Notes: generated by a model not told the origin, from the sequence alone. 39,323 nt of DNA from Bacteroidaceae bacterium (GCA_017458585.1 JAFTAJ010000035.1:1-39323), one strand, 5' to 3'. Counted from the first letter of the stretch, positions 9,163 through 18,188 are shown. Made by a program: numbers and translations.

Positions 9163-10344
9163 ATGCAGTACGATTTCGACAAGCATGTAGAGCGCCGCGG
9201 CACCGACTGCCTTAAATACGACGGACTCTTCCAGATGCTTGGACGCAGCGATGTCATGCCGCTGTGGGTGGCTGACATGGACTTTGAGACACCACCGTTT
9301 GTAGTGCGCTCCATAGAGCAGCGCCTCAAGCAAAGAGTGCTTGGCTACACTCTGCCTCCCGCGTCTTTCTATAAGAGCATTATCAACTGGATGGAGCGCA
9401 GGCACAGCGTCTGCCTCAAAGCAGAAGATATCCATTTCGTGCCAGGCATCGTTCCCGCTGTGCACCATGCCGTTTGTGCCTTTACCGAAAAGGGGGATAA
9501 GATACTCATACAACCGCCCGTATATCACCCTTTCGCACATATTATATATATAAATGAACGCACGCGCGTGGAAAATCCACTCCAAGTGGTGAACGGTCGT
9601 TTTGAGATGGACTTCGACGACCTGGAGCAGAAACTGCCTGGATGCAAGCTGATGATTCTGTGCAATCCGCACAATCCGGGCGGCAGAGTGTGGCCCCTCG
9701 ATGTCTTACAACGAGTGGCCAAGCTATGCCACAAACATGGCGTTAAGGTGCTGAGCGATGAGATACACTCCGACATGGCTCTACGCGGTCATTGCTACAC
9801 GCCCTTTGTCAACACATGCCCAGAAGCACGCGAAATTGCTCTGACCATGAACGCACCGAGCAAGGTGTTCAATATGCCCGGAGTAGTGGTGTCGTACTGC
9901 TATAGCCTGTCTCCCACCATACGTGAGCGATACTTTACATTCCTTGACCAAGCCGATGTGGCGCTGGGCAACATATTCTCCTATGGCTGTTTGCAAGCAT
10001 GCTACACCGAGGAAGGCGAAGAGTGGCTACAGCAGATGCTCGACTATACGCAAGGAAATATTAAGATGGTTGAGTCATTCCTTGGCGTGCACTGCCCCAA
10101 GATTAAGCCTATGCATCCAGAGGCGTCTTTCCTCATATTCCTTGACAACAGAGAGATGCCTTTTGCCTCGGCAGAGGAAATGCGCGAGTTCTATCTGGGG
10201 AAAGCCCACCTCTATCTTAACGAAGGTCAGACCTTCGGCAAGGGAGGAGAGAAATTTATGCGTCTCAACGTGGCATTGCCACGTGCAGAGTTGGCATCGG
10301 CACTACAACAACTGCAGCAGGCTTACATAGGAATTGGCGCATAA
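9163..10344 (+). CDS. patB: PLP-dependent C-S lyase/aminotransferase, MalY/PatB family
   Basis: A 393-residue fold-type I PLP enzyme. The opening (YDFDKHVERRGTDCLKYDG, then MPLWVADMDFETPP) is the hallmark of the MalY/PatB cystathionine beta-lyase group. CNPHNPGGRVW and SDEIHSDMAL are the cofactor-binding blocks, and Lys234 in NAPSKVFNMPG is the Schiff-base lysine. It probably cleaves cystathionine or a related cysteine S-conjugate to pyruvate, ammonia and a thiol. The start lies 3 bp after the permease stop, so it shares that transcript. A link with nucleobase uptake is not obvious; the permease could carry a substrate whose conjugate is cleaved here, but that is speculation. Confidence 0.88.
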   Translation: MQYDFDKHVERRGTDCLKYDGLFQMLGRSDVMPLWVADMDFETPPFVVRSIEQRLKQRVLGYTLPPASFYKSIINWMERRHSVCLKAEDIHFVPGIVPAVHHAVCAFTEKGDKILIQPPVYHPFAHIIYINERTRVENPLQVVNGRFEMDFDDLEQKLPGCKLMILCNPHNPGGRVWPLDVLQRVAKLCHKHGVKVLSDEIHSDMALRGHCYTPFVNTCPEAREIALTMNAPSKVFNMPGVVVSYCYSLSPTIRERYFTFLDQADVALGNIFSYGCLQACYTEEGEEWLQQMLDYTQGNIKMVESFLGVHCPKIKPMHPEASFLIFLDNREMPFASAEEMREFYLGKAHLYLNEGQTFGKGGEKFMRLNVALPRAELASALQQLQQAYIGIGA

Positions 10345-10388
10345 ACATTATTTCGACAATAATTATCGCTCTTTCAGAATTTATTTAC

Positions 10389-10396
10389 TAACTTTG
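10389..10396 (+). promoter_or_regulatory. Probable -7 box of the Xaa-Pro aminopeptidase gene
   Basis: TAACTTTG matches TAnnTTTG and lies 44 bp before the ATG at 10441, in a 96-bp AT-rich gap. No good TTTG is seen 20 bp upstream. Confidence 0.5.
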
Positions 10397-10440
10397 CAGA
10401 CCACAAACAAAAGTAAATAGTCAAATACTCAATTAACTCC

Positions 10441-11841
10441 ATGTTCAGCAAAGACACATACATCATGCGCCGCAAGGCCCTAGCCGATAAGGTGGGTGGC
10501 GGCTTGATCATCATCCTGGGCAACAACGAAAGCCCGGCCAACTATCCCAACAACTGCTACACCTTCCGTCAGGACAGCAGTTTCCTCTACTTCTTCGGTG
10601 CACAACGCGACGGTCTGGCCGGAGTGATTGATGTGGACAACCAGAAGGAGTATTTCCTTGGCGATGATATCGACATCGACGACATTGTATGGTACGGCTC
10701 CGTGGACAGCGTCAGCGACATGGCTGACATGGCCGGGGTAAAGGAGAGCGCGCCATTCAGCAAGCTGAGCCAGCTGGTGGAAGCAGCCAAGCTGAGCGGA
10801 CAGGAGATACACTTCCTGCCCCCCTATCGCTACGACAACAAGATACTGCTGCAAGAACTGCTGGGCATCAAGCCCGCTGAGCAGAAAGCAGCAGCCTCGC
10901 TCAAACTTATCAAGGCGGTGGTTGACCTGCGCTCTACCAAGAGCGAAGAAGAGATACGCGAGATTGAGCGTGCATGCTCTATCGGCTTTAAGATGCACAC
11001 CACTGCCATGAAGCTGGCACAGCCTGGCGTTACCGAGCATTTCATCGGTGGCACCATCGACGGCATTGCCCGCTCCTTGGGCAGCAAGGTCTCATTTGCA
11101 TCAATAGTCACGATGCATGGCGAGATACTTCACGGCGCACCTGAGATGACTCATCTCGAGGCCGGCCGTCTGCTGCTGGTGGACGCAGGAGCCGAGACCA
11201 TCAACAACTATTGCTCCGACCACACTCGCACCACACCCGTGAGTGGCAAGTTCACCCATCGCCAGCGAGACATCTACACCATAGTAGAACAAGCACACGA
11301 CCTCGCCATGCAGCAGGCAAAGCCTGGCGTCAAATACTATGACGTACACATGGATGTATGCCGTCTCATCACCAATGGCCTTAAGGACCTTGGTCTCATG
11401 AAAGGCGACACCGAAGAGGCTGTGCAGGCTGGTGCCCACGCCCTATTCCTCCCCCACGGCCTTGGCCACATGATGGGTCTTGATGTACATGATATGGAAG
11501 ACCTGGGGCAGGTATATGTGGGCTATGACGACGAGGTGCGCCCCTCCACCCAGTTTGGCACTGCCAGTCTGCGTATGGGTCGCCGCCTGCAGAAGGGGTT
11601 TGTCATTACCGACGAGCCGGGCATATATTTCATTCCTGACCTTATCGACTATTGGCGCACCAACAATATCAACTCCGACTTCCTGGACTTCAATACCATA
11701 GAGAAGTACAAGGACTTTGGCGGAGTACGCATAGAAGACGATGTGCTCATAACCGACGATGGCGCACGCTTTCTTGGTAAGGACCGCATACCCTACCACG
11801 CCGACGATGTGGAGAAATATGTGGCAGAATTCCACTATTAA
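10441..11841 (+). CDS. pepP: Xaa-Pro aminopeptidase, peptidase family M24B
   Basis: A 466-residue cytoplasmic metallopeptidase with an aminopeptidase P N-terminal domain (about 1-170) and a C-terminal pita-bread catalytic domain. All five metal ligands can be placed: Asp248 (LLLVDAGAE), Asp260 (CSDHTRTTPVSG), His339 (LPHGLGHMMGLDVHD), Glu392 (VITDEPGIYF) and Glu432 (GGVRIEDDVLIT). It removes N-terminal residues that precede proline. Length and architecture match Bacteroidetes PepP. There is no signal peptide. The exported C1 protease follows after 34 bp, so the two may share a transcript and act in peptide degradation. Confidence 0.93.
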   Translation: MFSKDTYIMRRKALADKVGGGLIIILGNNESPANYPNNCYTFRQDSSFLYFFGAQRDGLAGVIDVDNQKEYFLGDDIDIDDIVWYGSVDSVSDMADMAGVKESAPFSKLSQLVEAAKLSGQEIHFLPPYRYDNKILLQELLGIKPAEQKAAASLKLIKAVVDLRSTKSEEEIREIERACSIGFKMHTTAMKLAQPGVTEHFIGGTIDGIARSLGSKVSFASIVTMHGEILHGAPEMTHLEAGRLLLVDAGAETINNYCSDHTRTTPVSGKFTHRQRDIYTIVEQAHDLAMQQAKPGVKYYDVHMDVCRLITNGLKDLGLMKGDTEEAVQAGAHALFLPHGLGHMMGLDVHDMEDLGQVYVGYDDEVRPSTQFGTASLRMGRRLQKGFVITDEPGIYFIPDLIDYWRTNNINSDFLDFNTIEKYKDFGGVRIEDDVLITDDGARFLGKDRIPYHADDVEKYVAEFHY

Positions 11842-11875
11842 AAAATACGTATAAAATTAATAATACCAATTATCT

Positions 11876-13075
11876 ATGAAATTTACAAACATCTTCGCAG
11901 CCCTGTTCGCTGCTACTGCGCTTTTGAGTAGCGCCCCCGTGATGGCCGACGACGTCGACACCACCGCATTCACCGTAGTAAAGGAAATTCCTATTACCAG
12001 CGTCAAGGACCAGCACCGCTCCGGCACCTGCTGGGCATTCTCCAGCCTCGGTTTTATTGAGGCCGAAATCCTCCGCAACACCGGCAAGACCTACGACCTC
12101 GCTGAAGCCTATGTTATCTACAAGACCTACATCGACCGCGCCATCGCCAACGTGCGTATGCACGGTGACGTAAGCTGGTCACAGGGTGGTAGCTTCTACG
12201 ATGTCCTCTACTGTCTCAAGAACTATGGCATCGTACCCGAAAGTGCAGTCACTCCCGCCGGCACTCTCTATGGCGACACCCTCTTCAACCATAGCGAGTT
12301 GGAGAAGGTCGCACAGGGCTACCTCGGTGCTTTCACTGGCCCCCACGCCAATGTAAAGAAACTCTCTCCCTGCTGGCAGAAGCCCTTCGAGTCCATCCTC
12401 GAGGCTTACCTTGGCCCGATGCCCGAGACATTCGAGTACGAAGGCAAGACCTACACTCCGCAGAGCTTCTATCAGAGCCTGGGCATTGACACCGACGACT
12501 ATGTCAGCCTGACATCCTTTAACCATCATGACTTCTACACCCAGTTCGCTATTGAGATTCAGGACAACTGGCGCTGGGCACAGAGCTACAACCTGCCGCT
12601 TGATGAGTTTATGGAGGTTATCGACAACGCCATCAACAATGGCTATACCGTAGCATGGGGTGCCGATGTAAGCGAGAGCTATTTCAACCGCAACAGCACC
12701 AGCATCGCTTCCGTGCCTGCCGATGCTAAGGACAATAGCACCGAGGGCTCCGACCAGGAGCGCTGGATTGGCAAGGACAAGAGCAAGCAATCCACTTTCA
12801 ACGATGCCACTGAAAAGACCATCACTCAGGAGCTTCGCCAAGAGGCCTTCGACAACTGGGAGACCACCGATGACCACGGCATGCTGCTCTATGGTATCTC
12901 CAAGGATCAGAACGGCAAGGAGTACTATATGATGAAAAACTCATGGGGCAAGTACGGCAAGTATAAAGGCTATGCCTACATCTCCAAGCCCTACGTTGCC
13001 TACAAGACCATCAACATCGTGGTCAACAAGAAGGCCGTGCCTGCCAAGATTGCCAAGAAGATAGGTTTGAAATAA
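11876..13075 (+). CDS. pepC: Exported PepC/bleomycin-hydrolase-like cysteine protease (family C1B)
   Basis: A 399-residue papain-fold protease with the C1B layout. Cys52 lies in DQHRSGTCWAFSSLGFIEAE, His334 in TDDHGMLLYGI and Asn355 in MKNSWGKYG, so the full triad is present. Unlike the cytosolic lactic-acid-bacterial PepC, it begins with a clear signal peptide (MKFTNIFAALFAATALLSSA, cleaved near VMA-DD), so it acts in the periplasm or outside. Bacteroidetes C1B enzymes of this type act as aminopeptidases or proteases on imported peptides. A Rho-independent terminator follows closely. The start chosen is the only ATG that puts the signal peptide in frame. Confidence 0.92.
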   Translation: MKFTNIFAALFAATALLSSAPVMADDVDTTAFTVVKEIPITSVKDQHRSGTCWAFSSLGFIEAEILRNTGKTYDLAEAYVIYKTYIDRAIANVRMHGDVSWSQGGSFYDVLYCLKNYGIVPESAVTPAGTLYGDTLFNHSELEKVAQGYLGAFTGPHANVKKLSPCWQKPFESILEAYLGPMPETFEYEGKTYTPQSFYQSLGIDTDDYVSLTSFNHHDFYTQFAIEIQDNWRWAQSYNLPLDEFMEVIDNAINNGYTVAWGADVSESYFNRNSTSIASVPADAKDNSTEGSDQERWIGKDKSKQSTFNDATEKTITQELRQEAFDNWETTDDHGMLLYGISKDQNGKEYYMMKNSWGKYGKYKGYAYISKPYVAYKTINIVVNKKAVPAKIAKKIGLK

Positions 13076-13101
13076 AACCAAGCAAAACAACACAAACACA
13101 C

Positions 13102-13131
13102 AAGGAGTACCTCGCCAGGTGCTCCTTTTTT
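13102..13131 (+). terminator. Rho-independent terminator after the C1B protease gene
   Basis: Stem AAGGAGTACCT (13102-13112), loop CGCC, stem AGGTGCTCCTT (13117-13127) with one G-U pair, then a T-run to 13131. Confidence 0.92.
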
Positions 13132-13331
13132 GTATAAAAATACTACTTATGCAATAAAAAAACAGTTTTTAACACACAACTTTATCGTTGTATCGGAAAA
13201 TAATCGTACCTTTACCTCGCAAATTGCGCGTAATGTGCACATAGCATAGCGCGCACGCACGGCTACTACAGGGCCTAGCCGCCCATGTGGCCCTCGCTTT
13301 AGGATACAATATAATAAAAATAATAACATAA

Positions 13332-15059
13332 ATGAGCTACAAATGGAAGCTACAACCTATCACCCCACAAACACAGGAAGCAGCTAAACGACTGACCGAC
13401 GAGATTGGCGTCAACCCCATTCTAGGCCCCATTCTCCTGAAGCGCGGAGTGACCAATGCCCGTGAGGCAAAGAAATTCTTCCGCCCACAGCTGACCGATT
13501 TGATCGATCCTTTTGAAATGAAGGATATGGAGAAAGCCGTTGACCGCATCAACAGGGCTATCGGCATGAAGGAGAAGATATTGGTCTATGGCGACTACGA
13601 CGTCGACGGCTGCACAGCCGTAACACTCGTCTACAAATTCCTCCACGAATTTTACTCTAACGTCAGTTATTACATTCCCGACCGTTACGAAGATGGTTAC
13701 GGCATCAGTTTCAAAGCCGTTGACCGCGCCATCAACCTCGGAGTGAAGGTTATCATCATCCTCGACTGCGGCATCAAGGCCAACGAGGAAATTGAGTATG
13801 CCCGCAAGCACGGCATAGATTTTATTGTGTGCGACCACCATGTGCCCGACCAGCAGCTGCCGCCGGCCTACGCCATTCTTGACCCCAAGCGTAAAGACGA
13901 GACCTATCCCTACGGCGATTTGTCAGGCTGCGGCATTGGTTTCAAACTGATGCAGGCCTTTGCGCAAAACAACGGCATTGAGTTTGGTCGCCTTGTTCCA
14001 CTGCTTGAGCTGTGTGCTGTCAGCATCGCGGCTGATCTTGTGCCTATCTTGGGCGAAAACCGCATCCTGGCATATCATGGCCTGAAGCAGCTTAACGCCA
14101 ATCCCAGCGTGGGCCTGCAAGCCATCATCCAGACCTGCGGACTAAGCGGCAAGGAGATTGGCATCAGCGATGTAATGTTTCGCATCGGGCCGCGCATCAA
14201 TGCTTCGGGCCGCATACAAAACGGCGGAGAGACCATAGAGTTGCTGATAGAGCGCAACCTGGACGAAGCCCTGGCCAAAGCCAACACCATCAACAATTAC
14301 AACGAGGCACGCAAGGACATCGACAAGCAGATGACCGAAGAAGCCAACGCTATTGTTGACAAGATCACCAACCTTGACAATCGTCGCAGCATCGTAGTGT
14401 ACAGCAAAGAGTGGCACAAGGGCGTGATAGGTATCGTGGCCTCGCGCCTCACCGAGCTCTACTATCGTCCCACAGTGGTGCTGGCTCTTGACGAGAACGG
14501 TGTGCTCACCGGCTCTGCACGCTCAGTGGCCGAGTTTGACATCTATTCGGGCATCGAGAGTTGCAGGGACCTGCTACTCAACTTCGGCGGTCATACCTAT
14601 GCCGTCGGCCTCAGCATCAAAGAAGAGAACATCAAGGAGTTTATACGCCGTTTTGAGGAGTATGTGGAGGCTCACATACAGGAGGAACAGACAGAAGCCA
14701 CGCTCAGCATCGATGCACAGCTCAACTTCTCTGACATCACCCCAGAGCTATACTACGACCTCAAGAAGCTACGCCCCTTCGGTCCGGAGAATCCCGAGCC
14801 GCTGTTCTGCACCAACGATGTCTATGACTATGGCACCAGCAAAGTGGTAGGCCGAGGCCAGGAGCATATCAAGCTCGAGCTTGTTGACAATAAGTCAAAC
14901 AAGATACTCAACGGCATAGCCTTCGGTCAGAGCAGCCATGCACGTTTCATCAAGACCAAGCGAGCATTCAACATCAGCTACACCATAGCCGAGAATATCT
15001 ACAAACACGGCGAGATACAATTGCAAATTGAAGATATCCAACCTGCCGAGCCAGAATAA
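13332..15059 (+). CDS. recJ: Single-stranded-DNA-specific exonuclease RecJ
   Basis: A 575-residue DHH-family nuclease. YGDYDVDGCTA (about 87-97), DCGIKANEE and VCDHHVP (DHH at about 168-170) are the metal-binding motifs of the DHH domain; GGHTYAVGLSI (about 419-429) is the DHHA1 motif, followed by an OB-fold region. It degrades single-stranded DNA 5' to 3' in recombination and repair. Length equals typical RecJ. The following recQ gene begins inside its 3' end, so RecJ and RecQ, which cooperate in the RecF pathway, are translationally linked here. No convincing promoter was seen in the 200 bp before it; TACCTTTA at 13207-13214 is one base off consensus. Confidence 0.95.
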   Translation: MSYKWKLQPITPQTQEAAKRLTDEIGVNPILGPILLKRGVTNAREAKKFFRPQLTDLIDPFEMKDMEKAVDRINRAIGMKEKILVYGDYDVDGCTAVTLVYKFLHEFYSNVSYYIPDRYEDGYGISFKAVDRAINLGVKVIIILDCGIKANEEIEYARKHGIDFIVCDHHVPDQQLPPAYAILDPKRKDETYPYGDLSGCGIGFKLMQAFAQNNGIEFGRLVPLLELCAVSIAADLVPILGENRILAYHGLKQLNANPSVGLQAIIQTCGLSGKEIGISDVMFRIGPRINASGRIQNGGETIELLIERNLDEALAKANTINNYNEARKDIDKQMTEEANAIVDKITNLDNRRSIVVYSKEWHKGVIGIVASRLTELYYRPTVVLALDENGVLTGSARSVAEFDIYSGIESCRDLLLNFGGHTYAVGLSIKEENIKEFIRRFEEYVEAHIQEEQTEATLSIDAQLNFSDITPELYYDLKKLRPFGPENPEPLFCTNDVYDYGTSKVVGRGQEHIKLELVDNKSNKILNGIAFGQSSHARFIKTKRAFNISYTIAENIYKHGEIQLQIEDIQPAEPE

Positions 15060-16959
15060 CGAAGCCCTTGCCATACTCAAGAAATACTGGGGCTACGACT
15101 CCTTTCGCGGCATACAGCATGACATAATCCAGAGCATCTGCGCAGGTCGCGACACCCTCGGTCTCATGCCCACCGGTGGCGGCAAGAGCATCACCTTTCA
15201 GGTTCCGTCGCTGATGATGGATGGCGTTTGCATAGTCATCACCCCCCTCATAGCTTTGATGAAAGACCAGGTGAACCACCTGCGCGACCACGGCATCAAG
15301 GCCACCGCTGTCTATTCCGGTATGACATACAGCGAGATGCTCACCGCCTTCGACAACTGTATCCTCGGCAAATACAAATTCCTCTACATCTCCCCAGAGC
15401 GACTCAAGTCTGAACTGTTTCAGACCAAGCTCTCGCACATGCAGGTCAACTTCATCACCGTTGATGAGGCACACTGCATCTCGCAGTGGGGCTACGATTT
15501 CCGCCCCTCCTATCTCAACATCTCACTCATACGCAAGCTCAAGCCCGAGTCTCCCATACTGGCCATCACTGCTACAGCCACACCGCGAGTGGTTGAAGAC
15601 ATACAGAGACAGCTCCAGTTTCACGAGCCCAACACCATGCGCATGAGCTTTGAGCGAGCCAATCTCAGCTATATAGTCCGCGAAACAACCAACAAAGACT
15701 CCGCCCTGCTCCAGATACTCCACGACACCACGGGCTCTGCAATCGTCTATACACGCAATCGCGAGCAGACAACCCAGCTCGCCAAACTGCTTTCTGACAA
15801 CGGTATTGACGCAATCTCCTTCCATGCCGGACTGGAGAATGCCGACAAAGACGTGCGCCAGCAACTATGGCAAAACGATATGGTGCGTGTCATGGTGTGC
15901 ACCAATGCATTCGGCATGGGCATCGACAAAGCCGACGTGCGCACCATCATACACATAGGCGTGCCCGACAGCATAGAGGCATACTTCCAGGAGGCAGGGC
16001 GTGCAGGGCGCGACGGACTGCCAGCCCAAGCCATACTCCTCAAGAGTCCGCATGATGTAGCCACTCTGCGTCGGCATATCGACACGGCATTCCCTTCCAA
16101 GCAGTTCATACGCGAGGCATACCAGAATATCTGCTACTACTACGAGCTCGCAGTAGGCGACGGCGATGGTCTGTACAAGGAGTTTAACATCAACGATTTC
16201 TGTCACCGCTTCCACTACTTCCCCCTGCCGCTGCTCAGCGCGTTTCGTCTGCTGGAGCATGCCGGTTATCTGCAGTATAGCGACCCCGAGGATTCCTCTT
16301 CGTGCGTCAAGATAGTGGTTGACAAAAACGAGCTATACCGCATGCAGCATCTGCCCGACAGATGCGAGAAAGTGCTGCAGGCACTCATGCGTAGCTACAA
16401 CGGACTCTTCGCTGACCTCATGCCCATAGAGGAAGTGCTCCTCGCGCAGCGCACCGCGCTCAGCCATTCGGAGATATATGAGGCACTCCTTATCCTCAAC
16501 CGTTTAGGCGTTATCTACTACATACCCTTCAAACGCATCGCCCATATCACCTTCATGCAGAGCCGTGTAGAGACTGACGAGATAACCTTCTCCACCGAGG
16601 TGTATGAGCACCGACGCATGGAACTTGTGCAGCGCGTCAATGCAATGATACACTACCTCACCGCCCACACCACATGCCGCAGCCGGATGCTGCTGGAGTA
16701 TTTCGGGCAGACCGACGCCAGCGACTGCGGTCACTGCGACACATGCCTCGCCAACGGCTATTCGCAGCACCCCACCAACACACAGCAGGCCGACCATGCG
16801 CAGCAAGCCATCGTTGCCCTGCTGCAAGACGGTAACCCCCACCCTTTCCAAGAACTCCGGGCCATGCCCCTCCCCCTCGACAGCATCAAGCAAGCACTCG
16901 AGACCATGCTATCCGAGGGCGAGATAACATACACCGACGGCTTCTTCCGCCTAACCTAA
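15028..16959 (+). CDS. recQ: ATP-dependent DNA helicase RecQ
   Basis: A 643-residue RecQ helicase: Walker A MPTGGGKS (about residue 48), DEAH box in FITVDEAHCISQWGYDFR (about 145), motif VI QEAGRAGRDG (about 321), then the zinc-binding RQC cysteines ending DCGHCDTC (about 566-573) and a winged helix. It unwinds DNA 3' to 5' in the RecF pathway. The start is TTG at 15028, 32 bp inside recJ: the upstream in-frame stop is at 14986, no ATG or GTG lies between it and the conserved YWGYDSFRGIQ block, and the first in-frame Met is already in the Walker A region. The stop codon is embedded in the heptamer array that leads to aroB. Confidence 0.94.
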   Translation: MKISNLPSQNNEALAILKKYWGYDSFRGIQHDIIQSICAGRDTLGLMPTGGGKSITFQVPSLMMDGVCIVITPLIALMKDQVNHLRDHGIKATAVYSGMTYSEMLTAFDNCILGKYKFLYISPERLKSELFQTKLSHMQVNFITVDEAHCISQWGYDFRPSYLNISLIRKLKPESPILAITATATPRVVEDIQRQLQFHEPNTMRMSFERANLSYIVRETTNKDSALLQILHDTTGSAIVYTRNREQTTQLAKLLSDNGIDAISFHAGLENADKDVRQQLWQNDMVRVMVCTNAFGMGIDKADVRTIIHIGVPDSIEAYFQEAGRAGRDGLPAQAILLKSPHDVATLRRHIDTAFPSKQFIREAYQNICYYYELAVGDGDGLYKEFNINDFCHRFHYFPLPLLSAFRLLEHAGYLQYSDPEDSSSCVKIVVDKNELYRMQHLPDRCEKVLQALMRSYNGLFADLMPIEEVLLAQRTALSHSEIYEALLILNRLGVIYYIPFKRIAHITFMQSRVETDEITFSTEVYEHRRMELVQRVNAMIHYLTAHTTCRSRMLLEYFGQTDASDCGHCDTCLANGYSQHPTNTQQADHAQQAIVALLQDGNPHPFQELRAMPLPLDSIKQALETMLSEGEITYTDGFFRLT

Positions 16960-17046
16960 CTCCTAATTCCTAATTTCTCATTTCTAATTCCTAATTTCTA
17001 ACTCCTAATTCCTAACTCCTAATTCCTAACTCCTAATTCCTAACTC
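16956..17046. repeat. Array of 13 perfect-register heptamers between recQ and aroB
   Basis: Thirteen consecutive 7-bp units of the form CTAA[CT]T[CT] (one CTCATTT) run without a gap. The first contains the recQ stop codon and the last ends one base before the aroB ATG. Seven of the later units alternate CTAACTC and CTAATTC, so a 14-bp higher-order unit is also present. Confidence 0.95.
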
Positions 17047-17047
17047 C

Positions 17048-18088
17048 ATGTTTCCCTCCAACGCCGCCAAAGAGCTCAGCACCACGCTCTCCGCTCTACA
17101 ATACGACCGCCTCTTCATCCTCTGCGATGAAAACACCGCCCGCCATTGCCTCCCAAGACTTAATGGTCAATTGTCAATTGTCAATGGTCAATGGTCAATT
17201 ATAGAAATTCCTTCCGGCGACACCAACAAGACTCTCGACAGCGTCACACGTGTATGGCAGACACTCGTGGAGGGCAAGGCCACGCGCCACTCTATCCTCG
17301 TCAACCTCGGAGGCGGCATGGTCACCGACCTCGGAGGCTTCGCAGCCAGCACCTTCAAGCGCGGCATACGCTTCATCAACATACCCACCACCCTCCTCGC
17401 CATGGTCGATGCCTCAGTGGGCGGCAAGACAGGCATCAACTTCGGTGGACTCAAAAACGAGATAGGCGTCTTCCGAGATGCAGATCAAGTAATTATCGAC
17501 ACCCATTTCCTGCAGACCCTCGACCGCGACAACATCCTCTCCGGCTATGCCGAGATGCTCAAGCACGCCCTTCTCAGCACCACCGCAGAATGGGCAGAGC
17601 TGCTCAACTACAATATCCTTGAGCCCGACCTTGACCAACTGAGCCAACTGCTAACCAAAAACCTCAAGGTAAAGGAGCGCATCGTACGCGAAGACCCCAC
17701 TGAGCAAGGGCTGCGCAAGGCCCTCAACCTCGGCCACACCATAGGCCACGCCCTGGAGAGCTTCGCTATGGAGCAAGACCATCCCATTCTCCACGGCTAT
17801 GCCGTAGCCTGGGGCCTCGTCTGCGAGCTGTGGCTCAGTGCCGTCAAGCTCGGCTTCCCCACCGACAAAATGCGCCAGACCGTCAGCTTCGTCCGTCAGC
17901 ACTACGGCACACCAGCCCTTGAGTGCAAGCACTACGACCAGCTCCTCGCCCTCATGGCCCACGACAAGAAAAACATAGGTGACACCATCAACTTCACCCT
18001 CCTCGCCGACATAGGCGACATACGCCGCAACCAGACAGCCACCCACGACGAGATAAGCGAAGCCCTCGACTTCCTGCGCGAGGGATAG
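17048..18088 (+). CDS. aroB: 3-dehydroquinate synthase AroB
   Basis: A 346-residue enzyme of the shikimate pathway that makes 3-dehydroquinate from DAHP with NAD+ and a divalent metal. VNLGGGMVTDLGGFAASTFK and the following DASVGGKTGIN are the nucleotide-binding and active-site blocks, and NLGHTIGHALE and HGYAVAWG carry the metal-binding histidines. It is slightly shorter than usual (about 350-360). Residues about 39-52 (NGQLSIVNGQWSII) are encoded by five tandem heptamers of the GGTCAAT/TGTCAAT type, the same DNA repeat found between genes elsewhere in the window; it sits between the N-terminal strand and the PSGDTNKTLDS segment. The ATG is directly after the heptamer array. Confidence 0.94.
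   Translation: MFPSNAAKELSTTLSALQYDRLFILCDENTARHCLPRLNGQLSIVNGQWSIIEIPSGDTNKTLDSVTRVWQTLVEGKATRHSILVNLGGGMVTDLGGFAASTFKRGIRFINIPTTLLAMVDASVGGKTGINFGGLKNEIGVFRDADQVIIDTHFLQTLDRDNILSGYAEMLKHALLSTTAEWAELLNYNILEPDLDQLSQLLTKNLKVKERIVREDPTEQGLRKALNLGHTIGHALESFAMEQDHPILHGYAVAWGLVCELWLSAVKLGFPTDKMRQTVSFVRQHYGTPALECKHYDQLLALMAHDKKNIGDTINFTLLADIGDIRRNQTATHDEISEALDFLREG
17165..17199. repeat. Heptamer repeat inside aroB
   Basis: GGTCAAT, TGTCAAT, TGTCAAT, GGTCAAT, GGTCAAT in perfect register. The same GGTCAAT unit forms the junction repeat at 27725-27752. Confidence 0.92.
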
Positions 18089-18115
18089 GACTCTGCGACT
18101 CTGTGACTCCCGATT

Positions 18116-18161
18116 CTCCCCCTTAGCAAGGGGGAGTCCCCGTAGGGGGAGGGGGTGTGTT
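18116..18161 (+). repeat. Dispersed palindromic repeat, copy 1
   Basis: A perfect 9-bp hairpin CTCCCCCTT-AGC-AAGGGGGAG followed by a G-rich tail ending GAGGGGGTGTGTT. Copy 2 at 19254-19300 has the same order and the same tail; a shorter relative lies at 39061-39077. Confidence 0.8.
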
Positions 18162-18188
18162 GAACTCTTGAACTTCTTGAACTCTCTA
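18162..18188. repeat. Short tandem repeat before the HExxH protein gene
   Basis: Three TTGAACT cores spaced 8-9 bp, ending at the ATG of the next gene. A TTG inside it would extend that reading frame but encodes only repeat-derived residues. Confidence 0.65.

Noticed and set aside
13207..13214. recJ promoter TACCTTTA
   Set aside because: One mismatch in the -7 box and a 16-bp spacer to the nearest TTG; too weak to list.
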